Positions 1-12,256 of a stretch of 64,000 nt of DNA are shown here, piece after piece. The notes below the pieces were generated by a model. It was not told where the DNA came from and ran no database searches. It was given only the letters and a program-made list of their open reading frames with translations. Source of the stretch: Diplosphaera chodatii (taxonomy: Eukaryota > Chlorophyta > Trebouxiophyceae > Prasiolales > Stichococcaceae). Every line of letters begins with the position of its first letter. Positions within the stretch are counted from its first letter, which is position 1. The stretch is taken from assembly GCA_032358165.1 (NCBI GenBank), contig JAALGY010000052.1, positions 1,054,001 to 1,118,000 of the forward strand, read 5' to 3'. A program made the translations under genes and the position numbers.

Positions 1-3000
1 TGTGCACCAGGCGGCACGGCCAGAGGCACTGCATGGCTTGGCCAAGATTTGCGAGGCCGCCAGCGGTGTGGCCTCATCAGCCGGCGGCGCTGTTGTCACA
101 AAAGCCACAGAAGTGCTGCTCAGGTGCCTTATGCGTCCATATGATCATCCATACACCTCGTGCGTGACAACCAGCGGGGTTTCGTCGGTACTGTTCTCAT
201 GCGAGTTTACATCAAGGTCAAACCCAATGCCATGCTACCTTGGCAGGCGGATGTCGTCAGAAATCAATGGTAAGACCTCCACCCCAGCCGGGGGCAGCAT
301 CAGCGAGCCAGCCTGCGCATTGCAGTCGCTGCAGTCCGCATTCCGGACGTCCACCCGCGTTGTGCTTGCCACCAGCCTGCAGGTGGGCTTGACAATGTAT
401 TCAACAAGCTTCAGCCAGTGAGCATCCCATAATTGGGTCTTGGAAGAGCGGGTTTCTCAGCAGGATATGTGACCTCCCCGCTGGCTGTCACGTTGCCTAC
501 AGGGGCTGAAGTCTGAGGATGGCAAGACCCGAGATGGCAGCCGTTACTTCCTGCAGCAGCTGCTTGCGCTGCCGCACCAGAGCACAAGCACTGCTGTTGC
601 CACAGCCAATGGCCATGTCAGCAATGCCGCCATGGCAGGGCAGTGCCTGGCCGTGGAGGTGCTTGAAGCGCAGACAGACACACAGCACTGGCTGCGGAAC
701 ACGGCAAAGGCATTCCGAGCAGGCAAGGCGTCGTTGGCACTGCCTGTCCTCTCTTTATATGGTGCTGGTGCGCCAGCTTTTGCTTGCAGTGTCCGACTCC
801 AAGTCCTGCTGTTGGCTTGGCCGGCTGGCACCAGCAGTGTGCATCGAGGCTTGTCACATACAATACGCACGTTGCTCGCTGCAGAGCCGCCCAAGCACCG
901 GGGCAAGGAGGCGCTGGCGCTGCTGGACCGCCTGCTTGAGGCGCTGCCGCTGGATGCGCCGCCGCCCCCGGCCGCCAGGCAGCCCTCGGCGACAGCGGCG
1001 CCCGCAGCGAGCGCAGGAGTGCCCGTGCCGCTGCCTGCAGCGGCGCCTGCACAGCCCGAGCAGCTGCCGCCGCCTCCGCTCCCTGCTGCCGCCCCTGAGC
1101 AGGCCCTCAGCGCCTCGGCGGCGGCCGCCCCACCAGCCGACGATGACGGTGTCAACATGGACCTGGAGGAGGGCCAGCTGGCGGACTCGCCAGTCGCACA
1201 GCCGCCGCTGCCGCCGCCGGATGCCGCGCCGCCGCAGCCGCCTCAGGCCCCCGCAGCTGCAGTTCCAGGTATGAGATTGGGATAGTCGAGGGTCAGCAGA
1301 TGTTCAACGAACTGCCAACAACGGCGGATTGCAGCCTGTGATGGCGCACACTGCATGAGCAAGGCGCTCAAGACTGCCTTCGAAGAACACCATCTGTACA
1401 CATACCCATGAAAAGGTCCTTGTCGCATGCAGATCCAGCAGCACTGCGACCCGGCGGCATGCTGTGCCAGGCGGCGGCGACGCTGTGGCTGGGCCGCGTG
1501 CCGCGGCTCGTGGGCGAGGCGTCGCTGCGGAAGGAGTGCCTCAAGGCTGGCGGGGTGGATCGCATCGTGTTCCCAGTCCGGGAGGAGGCCTTCGTGACCT
1601 TCAGCGGCATGCGGTGCGATGCAATTGCAGTTGGATCACGGCCACTTTGCAATGCCAACGTCGCAGTGGTTCATGTGGTTTTACGATCGTATACAACCGT
1701 CAGCTGGACAGCTGTACGATGCATGACCTCATACGTGCAGGGAGGCGGCGCTGGCGTATGAGCAGCTGTGCGGCAACGCGCCGTGGGGCGGTCCCCGCCT
1801 GGACGTGGAGTTCTGTGCTGAGGACAGTGTGGCGCCTGCGCCAGATGGCGCGAGGTGAGCTTGTGCTCAACACTAGGGTTGTCGAGCCGACCCTCTTGTC
1901 TGAGGTGTCTTGGGGTCTGCAGCACCTGCACAGGCGGCACGATGCCTTGGGTGCACATCAGCTGCATGGGAGATAGCAAGTTGCTACCGAACACTCCACA
2001 GACTCTGCAAGGCCTTGTGCAGGCGGCCAGTGGCTGTCTGGGTGGGCGGCCCCTGCAACCCAGCAGGCGAGGCGGAGGTGGTCGCCACCCTCAAGGCGGC
2101 GGGCATCCCGCCGGCGTCTGGTGTGCTGCGGGTGGGAGGCGCCAGGCCAGGTGCCACCATGCCGCTGCCACCAGGGACACACCGAATCTGACCTGGCGGC
2201 ATCCTCACCTTGTGCCTGTGCAATGGTACTTGCCCCAGTCGCGCATCAGCCAGGTGTAGGTGTCGTGGGGACCGTACTTATGTTGCGAGTACAGTTTCCG
2301 GTTTTCTGCTCGCAGGCCTGATGCTGCAGTTTCCAGACGAGGCGGCTGGCACCTCAGCCCTTGCAGCACTACGAGCTGGCAAGGAGGGCTCACGATCTGG
2401 GCCCGACGGCGCCTGCAGTGTGGTTGTCAGTCAGGTGAGACAATGGAGCCACCAGGAGTGCAGGAGGCTTTGCACACTGTTCCTCGCTTGCGCAGGGAGG
2501 CAGACCAGCTCCCATTGTCCAATTACGGTTTGCATGCTGTCAACCAATTGATCATGTGGCGCTCCAGGTCAGCCCTATAGTGACCGAGCGTGAGCTGCTC
2601 AGTGCATTTGCACGCATCGCTGAGCCAGTGCGATGGAACACCAGCCGCGGCGGCGCCATCATCACCTTCCGCGCACCTTCAGCAGCAGCAGGTGGCCTGC
2701 AGTTTGGCATGCACTCTTCTGCCCAGGCATTGCATGTGAGCGTGCTTCACAGAGCGGATGTCGCAGGGCAGCGCGTACACAAAGTCGAGGAGCTGCTTCA
2801 TGTGACGACCATCGTCTGACGCAGCGGTGGCGCAAGCGTTGGATGGGGTGCCGCTGGGCCCAAGCCGCATCCGCGTGGTGTTGCAGACGCCGCCGGATGC
2901 CGCCAGGTCAGCAGTAGCGTCAGCTTCAGAGCCAGACCGCGCTCGATCAGCGGTCAGCACGCCATCCCCGGGCCCATCGAAGCTGACAACTGCAGCAGCC

Positions 3001-4301
3001 GTCGATGGCCCGCCGGGCTTCGGCGGCGGCGGCAGCAGCGCCAGCCGCAGGCGGCGCCGCGGCTGGGATGAAGGCCCTCCGGCAGGGCACCCTGTGGCGG
3101 GGGCGCCCCCGCTGCCCCCAGCACCAGCGCAGCCTGGGCCCCCGCCCAGCACGCCTCCAATGCCCTCCCCAGCGCGGTCTTTGGCGGCGCCCGGCAGCGT
3201 GCCCAGCCCGTCAGGGGCGCCAGTGCCTCAGAGGGCGGCACGAAGCGGTGCAGCGGCGGCAGAGCCCCCTTGGAGGGGTCGACTGGGACGGCCCAGCGTG
3301 CAGCCCTGCAAGGTGGATCATTGCTGACATGCATCCCCGGGCAACGTCCTGCACGCTACTGTGCCAAGCAAGGAATACCCATATGGGCCACCCATGAGAA
3401 GCCACTGCATGGCATCAAGCACCTGTAGCACAGGAGGACTTGCGCGGCGTCTGCCTTCTGTCGAAGTGTCACACGGTTAGCTGCACCTGCAGGTGGTGTG
3501 CCTCGACGGGCCGCCAGCGGACGCACAGCCTGGTGGGACAGCGGTTTCAGAACCGAATGGCTGGCCACCCCTGCTGGAGGTGCCTGCTGCGCCTGTTGCT
3601 CGCTTCCATAGTCTGCTGTGGTAGAATGAGTAGAAACTGTCAATGTGAGCAGTATTCAGCATATCAGCTTGATGCACGGTCGTTGTGCAGGTGCGCAGCC
3701 GCATCGCAACGACGCTGCTCACGGGGCAAAAGCTGCCGGCGCTGGCAAGGCAGGACATAGCTGTGCGGCGGCTGGCTCCCGAAGGGCCGGGCGACCGGCA
3801 CGCCTTCATTCGCTTCATGCAGGTGCAATGCTGGTTGGACAACACCAGCTTGTGTGCCTTCTGTCGATTTTGTACTTGCAACATCCGTGTGCTACGACTG
3901 CCATATCCGCATGGTATCATACCGAGCCTCCCTGCTGACCCATCTTATCTGGTTCCACAACAGTACCTGAGCGACAAGCAGCGCTCGGGCGTGGTGGAGC
4001 TGGGTCCGGCGGGCAGCAGCAGCCCTTCACGCACGCTGTACATCGTCCCACCCTCGCGCACTGTCTGCGACGAGCTGCACATCGCCTGGGACCCTGAGGT
4101 GCGCCTGCCGCGGAGGCTGGCATGCAGTGTGTTGCCGCACAGCCTCCTGTTGTTGAGGGATGCTTGACAGGCAGTCGTTGCTGTTGCCACAGCGGCCACA
4201 GCCACTCTAAATCACGTGCCTTGCAGGAGGTCCTGATGGCAGTCATCGTGCCGACAGCTGCCAAAGACGTTGGCGCTGCGCCACAGTTGGGCGCGCGATG
4301 A
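1..4301 (+). CDS. RRM + SPOC domain RNA-binding protein (FPA/Spen-like), 5' part outside the window
   Basis: CDS joins <2..123, 247..382, 503..761, 885..1268, 1433..1613, 1741..1854, 2023..2150, 2316..2434, 2568..2691, 2825..3312, 3493..3579, 3691..3822, 3964..4098 and 4227..4301; all junction phases agree. The first 250 or so residues are helical and I do not recognise them. A proline/alanine-rich linker follows, then three divergent RRM-like modules beginning near TLWLGRVPR (about 1480), VAVWVGGPC (about 2033) and SPIVTERELL (2571). A second Pro/Ser-rich linker leads to the C-terminus, which matches SPOC domains: a charged KQRSGVVELGP strand, RTLYIVPPS, then CDELHIAWDP and a final hydrophobic strand. 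Three RRMs plus SPOC is the layout of plant FPA, which acts in poly(A)-site choice; that role is inferred. The 5' end is cut by the window edge. An alternative is that the helical N-terminus belongs to another family fused here. Confidence 0.8.
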
Positions 4302-4364
4302 AGTGACTAGTGTACAAGCACCTTGTGCACAAGTTGTTGCCTCACAGGCGGTACAACACCACCA

Positions 4365-4369
4365 TGTAA
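4365..4369 (+). terminator. TGTAA polyadenylation signal
   Basis: TGTAA lies 64 nt after the SPOC-gene stop codon. UGUAA is the usual poly(A) signal of green algae. It falls only a few bases from the stop codon of the convergent phosphodiesterase gene, so the two 3' UTRs must overlap. Confidence 0.5.
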
Positions 4370-4374
4370 TGGCA

Positions 4375-5253
4375 TCATGCTTGTAGGGGAAACTCCTTCA
4401 CTAGCCGCCACGACTGCAGCGTTTTGTCCTCGCCAATCGTATACCACAAGCTGATGCTGTCGACGTCAAAGCCATATGTAGGCAGGTTATAGTTGCTGAA
4501 CATTCGCTGCTGCTCCCGTGCCGCAACCTCGGCCCTGAAGGTCAGCAGAATGCATGTGCATCGCCTACGACAATCCAGGTCTGCTGCATGCCTGACGACA
4601 TGTCGCAGGGAGAGAACAAGCACAGCAGTTTTGAACAGGCGCACCTTTGCTCAGGAGGTATATCAGAGTATAACAGGCTTAGGTGCGGCATGTATGGGGC
4701 GTCTGTGGAGTGTCCAAATGCCAGACGCGTACGCTGAGCTGCACTCATTGCAGCTTCAGCCGTCTTGCACCGCACGTAAACGCACTGGTGAAAGATTTTG
4801 CCGTGGGAGACATCCTGGAAGTCTAGCCTGTATACCTGCGCAGATCAGGATGCATGCGAGTTGACAAGTGCCTCAAGCCTGATATCATTGGTCACACTGG
4901 TGGGTAGGGTACCCGTCTGAACACGTGTGGTGCAGTTTCCGACCTGGAGGTACCGTGCCAGCTCTGCTATAATGCGCAGCGCATCCTCCTCTGACTGCTC
5001 AGCGCCCCCCAGGAGAGTAACATGCGGCTCAAAGGATGGCGCCTCATGTTCCGCCGCCAGCCTGTCAATATCCTGCTGCAGCCTCTCAGCCAGCTCACCT
5101 GTAGGCAGACGCAGGGTGACGTCGCATCACTCGGTCATCGTGAGGAGTGTGACGGACTGCAGACCTGGCCAGCATCACAACCATGTGTGGAGCATTACGC
5201 ACACCTTTTGGCATGGCCCACACAGAGTACGAGCCCTTCGGTGAGTCTGCCAT
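4375..5253 (-). CDS. Cyclic phosphodiesterase-like 2H phosphoesterase, copy A
   Basis: CDS is complement(4375..4534, 4645..4835, 4944..5098, 5205..5253), 184 residues. The start MADSPKGSYSVWAMPKG matches the plant cyclic phosphodiesterase N-terminus (YSVWALPP). Both catalytic H-x-T/S motifs are visible: PHVTLLGG in exon 2 and PHLSLLYS in exon 3. Plant family members hydrolyse ADP-ribose 1'',2''-cyclic phosphate after tRNA splicing, or related 2',3'-cyclic nucleotides, in the cytosol; the substrate here is inferred. Exon lengths 49/155/191/160 nearly equal those of copy B (49/155/191/163) with the same phases, so the two are paralogues. It converges on the SPOC gene (73 nt apart) and diverges from the YqgE gene. 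Confidence 0.9.
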
Positions 5254-5784
5254 GCAGAGTACGGATGATGTACGTGTAGCAGCTCGACGCCGTGAAAACC
5301 TCTGGAGTACAACGTGCGCAATCTGAAAGACACAGCGTTCTGGCGCGAAGCTTCCGCCGTGCAGTGCACCTGCAGCGCGCATATACCTGCAGATTGGAAG
5401 CGGTCAACTAAAGATCTTCGAGCAAGCGCAGCAAGGCCGCATCGGCAATGTCAATCAGAACCTCAAAGTTGGCTGCAGACCTGTAGATGCTCAGCAAGGC
5501 GTCACTCAGCATGGCAGAGGCATGTCAGTGCTCAGTGCCCCTGCTTGCAAGCGAGGGAACACAACATGTGGGTCCGGCTCCGCAGCACGGTGCATGCCGC
5601 ATTGCTGATCTACTTACAGATACGTTCGGCTGTGTACACAGTGTAGACGTTGCAATGGGCGGCGCTGGCGCTGGCGATGTCAATGTGCAACTCGGATGAG
5701 TGGCTTTCGCACCACCTGCGCACATGCTCCCTTTGCCTTGCCATCTTGAACTGTGAGATTCAGTCACACCACTGAGAAACAGGT
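5254..5784. promoter_or_regulatory. Presumed divergent promoter, phosphodiesterase A / YqgE gene
   Basis: About 530 bp between two divergent start codons. I see no coding signal and no clear TATA motif. Confidence 0.35.
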
Positions 5785-8700
5785 ATGACCTCTGGCATCG
5801 GTGCGGCAGCCAGGGTGGCTCTGCGAGCCCTCCTGCGCAGGTAAGGGGCGCTTGCAGCGCAGGTCCATGCCATGGCGCAGGCATCGCTTCAATGCATGCG
5901 AGCTTCTGTTGGCCGCAGACGATGATTTGTTGCCATACTTAGTGTTGTGTGTGCACGCAGCGCCGAGGCGTTCGATAGGCAACCGGTGCTGAAGGCGCTC
6001 ATCTGCCGGCACCCCGATGTGCATCCGCACCTGCCAGCGGACCTGAACAGCGTCATCGCCACTTTCCTTGGGAGCAACCTGCGCATGTACTACGTACCAA
6101 CGGGTGCAGGCCGCTCAGACTCGCTCCGCGCAGCAGTACTTGCCATGTACCGCAGCCCGGTGAGCCCTGCAGTGGCGAAGCTTGCCGATGAAGCACCAAC
6201 ACATGAGCATTATGTTCCACGACATGCACTCCAGTTGGGCATGTGCTCAGCTAAATACTGCTTGCCAACCGTGCAGCCGCTGGGTTGTGACGCTGTGGAC
6301 ACTCCACTGGCGTGCATGCGGTATCTGGGCTCGCTTATGCGCATTGGTCGCAAGCACAGCCTTACGTCAGCGGCAGGTGGGTTGCAGACAGCAGGGCGCC
6401 TGCTGATACTCGGCAGTCCGAGCTGAGGGCATGTCTTAGACATGACGGTTGGCACTGTGGAATTGATTGCGAGTCTTGCTGGTGTAGGCGGAAGGGGCAG
6501 CGCACTTCCGGCCCTGCAGCTGCTGCCACAGCCTGAGCAGGGCTGCATATTGCTGGCGCATCCAATGACTGGCAAGTGACTGCGCTCTGCTGATGACAAA
6601 ACCCAAATTGCCGAGCTTGATGCTTGCACGGCGCTTTAGCTTTGCAGTGAAGTGGCTGACCAATGGCATGATTTCAGGCAATTGTGTCTGGCAACGGCAG
6701 GCGCAGGGGAGGCAGAAGTCCAAATCGAGCAAGGGACACCTTTCACCTTCACACAAGCAGCTATGCTTGTTTGTGGGTACGACCATGTCATTTGGATATT
6801 GCCTTTGCATGCGCCTCATTTCCCGGTTGCATATCGCATGGCGACGACCTGTGCCACCAGCACACCAGCACGACTTTCAATTGCTTCATGTATGCTTTTG
6901 AAAATGCCTGCAGGCACAGCACGTCATTGGGGTCATATGCGCTGTGCCTGAACAAGCCGCTGCCAGTCAAGGCAGGGGCCCTGGTGCTGGGCAGCCCACT
7001 CACTCGGGCACTGATCGGCGAACTGTTTCCCTGGCCGCAATCAGAACAAGGTCAGTCACAGGTTGTGCAAGATGGGGCCTTCGTCACAACAGCTAACGAA
7101 GTAGCATCGGATGCAAGCCACCAATGGATCTGCTCGCAGTCTGGAGGTCTGAGTATAAGACCACCAATGGGAGACCCACGCCATTGGCACAACTGCGCCA
7201 GTTGCTTGTATCGCAGAGGCCAGCAAGCAACTCGTGCAGCGGTGGCAGGCCATGTATCAGCTGCACCGTGCCGATCCTGAACTGGGCTTACGGCAGCAGA
7301 TTGAGGCTGCCGACAGGCTGGACGTGCATCCATACACCCGACTACGTCTGCTCCTCAACGAAAAAGGTGCTCGAACCATGCTTTGCCTGTGCTTACTGAA
7401 CTAATTCGTGTGGTGTTGTGGCCATGTGCAGCACGAGCACAGACCTGCACACCGACAAACATGTGTGCATCATGTCAGGGTGGTTTGAGGAGGCACTGGC
7501 GGCAGCAGTGGCAGCAGCAGAACAGGCAGAGGAACAGACGAGCAATGCTGACAGCTTGTCAGAAAGCAGCAGTTGTATTCAGGGCCAGTCCAGGACTGAT
7601 GACACCTCCAGTGCAGAGGCCCACGTCAGCCGTGTGCACAGCACGGCCCACAATGATGTCCCGCTGCCGCAGTCTTGCCAGGATGGCACCATACCACCTG
7701 CTGAAGATGGCCATATCAGCAGTGCCAGCAGACAAACGGGTGCTCATGCAACAGCAGAAGCAGGTGCCCAAGGCAGCACTGCAGATGCAGTGCTGTCCCC
7801 GCAACATCCAAGCCAGCAAGCAGAGCCGGCACAGATGCATACTGCTGGTAGTGGCCAGGCAGCAGGACGCAGCAGCAGCAGCAGCGGCAGCAGCAACGGC
7901 GGCGGCCGCCAGAGTGCTAAGGAACAGCGGGCGGCTCAGCGGCAGGCAGAGGCCGACCGCAGCTGGGACTCGCTGCTGCTGCGCTTTGCAGAGAGCAGCC
8001 TGTCCAAAGGCGGACCGCAGCCTTCATTGCAGGTTCGCCCAGCACAGTCAGTCCTTGGCTTGTTTTCGATGGCTCGTGCCACTGAGGGTGCAGTTGAGCA
8101 TTGGCAGATCGTTGCAGTGGTGCATATCGCCATGCGTGCACTGTTGCCTGGCCAGGTGCTGCACCGCGCCGCTGTGCTTGGCGGGCAGCCTGTGCTCCCA
8201 CCGTCGCAGGCAGACAGCAGCGATGGGCTGTTCCTAGGTGAGCCCTGCTGCCCATCGAGGTCATAGCCCTGCCTACAGCAGCTGTGGCACATCGTCTTTC
8301 ATGCCTCCTGGACCATGTACTGCAGCACACAAGAGTTGATGTGCAGGTACCACAGCTGAACAGCTAGAAGATATTGACCCGAGAATGGCTGCCGATATGC
8401 ACTTCTTTGTGGGTGAGTCTGATGCGATGCTGCTCCACCACCTCTTAACCCATATCCTAGTTCCATGCGTCCATGCAAGGTTGCAGCGGATGGTGTAAAG
8501 TCGTCTACGGCTGAGTTTTTGTGCAACAGGCGATGCAATGTGGCAGCCTGACCAGCTGGAGACAGAGGCAGCGCGCGGCTGCTGGGTTGCCGTCTCGCCG
8601 CCCCCTGCTCTGCGTGACGAACAGGTGCATGGCTGCCAACTGTGATGACAGGGGCATCTCATGTGCTTAGCACTGGGCCCATCTTGGAGCTGCTTCCTGC

Positions 8701-8976
8701 CTTCACGCAGTCCAGCGTATGTTGACATGGGAACAAAGCGTCACTGAGGACGTGGGTGCTTCCGAGCTCCTACCGCGCACCACTAGTCACTGCACGTATG
8801 CTTCGGCACATCGCCTGTGAACGTGAACAGGCAATGGCATCGCTGAACCGCAGGGCTTCCGGCGTGGGCTGGAGGGCTTGTGGGCGGAGGCACTGCAGGC
8901 GCTGGGCGGCAGCTTTGCACAGTTGCCTCGCATCGATCGAGCGGTCGTCGATGATGTCAGGGCCTTGGAGCTGTGA
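5785..8976 (+). CDS. YqgE/AlgH (DUF179) domain protein with long insert
   Basis: Firm exons are 6442..6575, 6869..7050, 7217..7366, 7443..8032, 8156..8237, 8347..8412, 8530..8624 and 8854..8976 (473 residues from ATG 6442). DUF179 features appear in order: EQGCILLAHPM, a FNCFMYAFENACRH strand, GSYALCLNKPL, VLHRAAVLGGQPVLPP, FFVGDAMWQPDQLETE and GLWAEALQALGG. About 240 residues rich in Ala, Gln, Ser and Glu (exons 7217-8032) interrupt the domain. Two upstream exons (5785..5840 and 5961..6159) give an 85-residue helical start, MTSGIGAAARVALRALLR, that loosely recalls LYR proteins. I could not join them to 6442 in phase, so they may be the N-terminus of this protein or a separate small gene. DUF179 has no settled biochemical function; plant members are often plastid proteins. 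Confidence 0.72.
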
Positions 8977-9373
8977 CCGATGTCACATTTCTGTATGACC
9001 CTGCCCGATTGGCAGGGATGCTACAAATGATCTTGCTGCGCAACGCAGCTGCCAGCTAGCTGTAGCATGCACAGGTATTGCAGTTTGACGAAGTTGATGC
9101 TGTCTCATATGACGGCTGCTCACATGGGCACTTGCTGCCGTCAGAGCATTGTACACTTGTCTGCCAGGAACACATCGTGTACATGCATACTACGCATAGA
9201 ACACACGCTGAAACCATCCGCAGATCGATATCTGATCCAATATACCCATATCACGAAACAGTGAGCTGCCGTATCACACAGTGTTGCTGGGTTCGCAGCC
9301 TGCCCAGACTATTTTTTGGGGCTACCCTACAGTGTCGATGTGTGTATGAGCCAGTACAGTGGCAAGGGCAGTC
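8977..9373. other. Intergenic, convergent 3' ends
   Basis: About 400 bp between the stops of the YqgE and arabinose-5-phosphate isomerase genes. No coding or repeat signal seen. Confidence 0.5.
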
Positions 9374-11776
9374 CTACAGCCCAGCAGACACCAGGCCGTG
9401 CAAGGAGATGAGGCCCTGCAGGCGGCCATCCTCCACCACGGGTAAAAATGTCACCTTCGTAGGATCCTCCATGGCCTGCAATAATAGGTTGCGGCTAAAT
9501 GCAGCCAAGATATCTACTTACCACTGACAAAGTGGTGTTGAACAGGGGGGCACCAACGAAGCAGCCACCATCCAGCCAACGCATCGCCTGTTGACACTGC
9601 AAGTAGACCAGTGCACAGCGCGCCTGCATTGCATCGATGGCCTTCAGGCCGGGGGCGCAGGTGCGCGGCGAGCGCGTCATGACCTCCGACACAGGTGTCG
9701 ACAGCAGCTGCGGGCCCCTCGCCTGCAACCAGGAAGTTGGTTTGCTCAACCGTGTGCCTGTAGGACGAGTTCCGGCTTACCAACACAGCACCGCCTTCTG
9801 GAGCTGCCCAGCTGGGGTACTTCAAGCTCGAGCTGGGTCAGAGGCACCACACGCGCCACGTCGGGCACCCACCTGCAGGCCTCGCCGCAGGTCGCCGTCT
9901 GTGAAGGTGCCCGCCAGCGCGCCGCCGGCGCCGGCCTCAGCCACCAGCACGCAGCCCTGCCCCTTGCTGGACAGCTCCGTCAGGACGTCCACGATGTGCA
10001 TGCCCGGCGGCACCTGCAGGCGCGGCACGGCAGCCTGGCGACGGCGCTTCAGGGCGGATGCCAGGGCCTGTTGGCAGTGTGCTGTCCTACACGCGCTTGA
10101 ACAGTCGGCCACTCAGCTCTTCCAAGTGCTTTGTGGGGTGAGCTCTGCATAGGAGAAAGGCACAGACGGAGTGCCGAGCCCGGCATGGAGGGGCGTACCA
10201 CGGGGAGGGCGGCGCCTGTGAGCATGAGGTCGGCCACCCGCAGCGTGAGGCGCTTGCCGATCCGGCCCGCCGGGTGGTTTGCAGCATACTGGTCCATCGT
10301 CAGCTGCTTGGCCTGCAGCTCGATGGCAGGACGCTCAACACCTGGCTCCTGAGCAGCCTGCGGCACTCATGGAAGCAGGCGACACAGTGGACCCCTCGCT
10401 CTCAGTCTGGGCTGCAGAGGGAAGCAAGCAAGCCAGGTCACCTGCATGAGCGCGATGGCGACCGTGTCGCCGAACAGCATCTGGATGGCGGTGGATGTCA
10501 CTGGCGCCAAGTCGAAGGGACACAGTTCCCGAACCTGACCAGGGAAGGTTGTCAGGGTCAGCGGGGATCCTGCTGCAGGCAGACTGTCCTGATCTGACAA
10601 AGGCGAAAGCACGGCGTGGCGTCCAGCTTGCATCCCGGCCACTGCGTGATGACATGTGAGACTGCAGAGTGCGCACCAGGGGCAGCACCACCGCCAGGTC
10701 GCAGACGGACTCGAGCTTGCAGCCGAGCACCGAGGTGACGCTGACCAGCATCGCGCCCTTGGCCTGCGCATGCAACAGGGCATCGTGATGAAATGGCCTG
10801 GGTGGGAACAGGTCTCAGCAGTCTGCTGTGCAGTGGGCCAGCGCATCCGAAGCGGGCGCTGCTCCGGACCGCACCTTGGCGAAGGGCAGCAGCTTGAGGA
10901 GCTCCTCGGAGCCGCCCGACTTGGAGAAGGCGACCAGCAGGTCCGCGCTGCCCACGATGCCGATGTCGCCGTGCAGCGCGTCCGTGGGGCTCAGGAACAC
11001 CGCCTTGGTGCCCGTGGACACCTGCGCCAACGTGACCCCCCTCGGACCCTGGCCACCGCAGATGCTGATCCACTTGCACGGGCTCAGGAGCTCTGCTGCC
11101 TGACCGCTGGCCCATGCAGCGAATGCTGCGCCAGGCACCCTACTTGAACACACCAATGACTGCTGCCGCATCCTGTGCTGCACTCTGTTGTGGGCTAGCA
11201 AGGCCAAGGTTGCACCTTGCAGCGGGCAGGTGCGCACCAGCGTCTGGGAAATCTTCTGGGCGATGAAGCCGCTCTTGCCCACGCCTGTGAAGAGGATGGT
11301 CCCCTTGCACTCCAGGCACGCCCGGCAGAACTTCTCGATCGGCCCGTAATCCAGACGCTGGAAGAAGGCATCGAGATACCTGCAGATCAGATGCCAGCTG
11401 GTGGAAGCTCAACCGGCCAGAAACACAAGGCTGCATTGGGCGGCGCAAGCATACGGACGTTCCTGCGTGGCAAAGTGCTGCTCTGGGCATCTTTTATGTG
11501 CCAGTGCGAGAGCAGTAACCTGTGCTGCTCCTCAAACAGAAGCCTGAGGTTTGCCGCTGAGATTGGGCTCCCGCCCTCTGCGGTGGGGACTGCTGCACCG
11601 TTCGCCTGCCGCATGCCATCCGGCTGTGCGCAGTCCTCCAGCACCGAGCCATTCAGTCTATCTGCCAGGGACTCTGCAGTCTGCAGCGACCTGGCAGAGG
11701 CTGCAGCGGCCAGCTTGCTGTTTACTTCATACGATGCCGGAGCTGTCGCGTGCGCTATACCGTTCGCAGCAGTCAT
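9374..11776 (-). CDS. D-arabinose-5-phosphate isomerase (SIS + two CBS domains)
   Basis: CDS is complement(9374..9475, 9609..9722, 9873..10067, 10199..10348, 10442..10534, 10677..10763, 10875..11021, 11238..11379, 11520..11776), 428 residues, every junction in phase. The family isomerises D-ribulose 5-phosphate to D-arabinose 5-phosphate, the first step toward KDO, a sugar of plant rhamnogalacturonan II and of some algal walls. The SIS domain shows [13 protein letters not shown], then [13 protein letters not shown] with [12 protein letters not shown], the phosphosugar-binding Ser-rich loop, and [19 protein letters not shown] 1 includes [15 protein letters not shown] and [14 protein letters not shown] 2 starts at [11 protein letters not shown] and ends [13 protein letters not shown]. 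The first 85 residues precede the SIS core and may be a targeting or regulatory region. A short Arg-rich insert (ALKRRRQ) sits at the start of CBS 1. It diverges from phosphodiesterase copy B. Confidence 0.93.
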
Positions 11777-12256
11777 GATATGGAGAAGGAGCAATGCCGA
11801 TTTCCTGGATCACACTTGCGGGGAGAGTGTGATGCACGCGCGATTGATGTGGTTCATTTGAAGCGCAGATCTATCTTGAATATGCGGTCTGCCTTCTTGC
11901 TGTGTGGCGCCCATGCAGATCTCTGAGAGGCCTTCGAGGCAGTGCCAGCACGCAAAACAATGCTTTGTCATGCGGCGCGGCTGTTTCGAAGCATGCACCA
12001 TCTCCTTGACTGAGATCTTCACGTGGGTGGAGCGGTGGACCAATGCCGTGTACGGGACTGCAGAAAGCTTCACAACGGGTTGTTGCTTCCTGTTTTGATT
12101 ATGTGCATCAACCCTGATGCATTCATGGTGGTAGACCACGTTGCGAGACATGACAGCAACATGCATGCATATGTCATGCTGACATGCGCTGACTACAGTG
12201 CTTAGGCTCTGCACATGGTCGTCTGTCTGCAATCGCAGGAACGAATGTTGCCCTGA
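11777..12256. promoter_or_regulatory. Presumed divergent promoter, isomerase / phosphodiesterase B
   Basis: 480 bp between two divergent start codons, less GC-rich than the flanking exons. No conserved element recognised. Confidence 0.35.

Noticed and set aside
3580..3620. Longer SPOC-gene exon ending at 3620 (GTAGAA donor)
   Set aside because: Phase does not fit the next exon at 3691; the GTGCCT donor at 3580 does.
7418..8266. ATG-started 282-codon frame as an independent gene
   Set aside because: Exon 7443..8032 joins both neighbours in phase within the YqgE gene, and the frame's tail is intronic.
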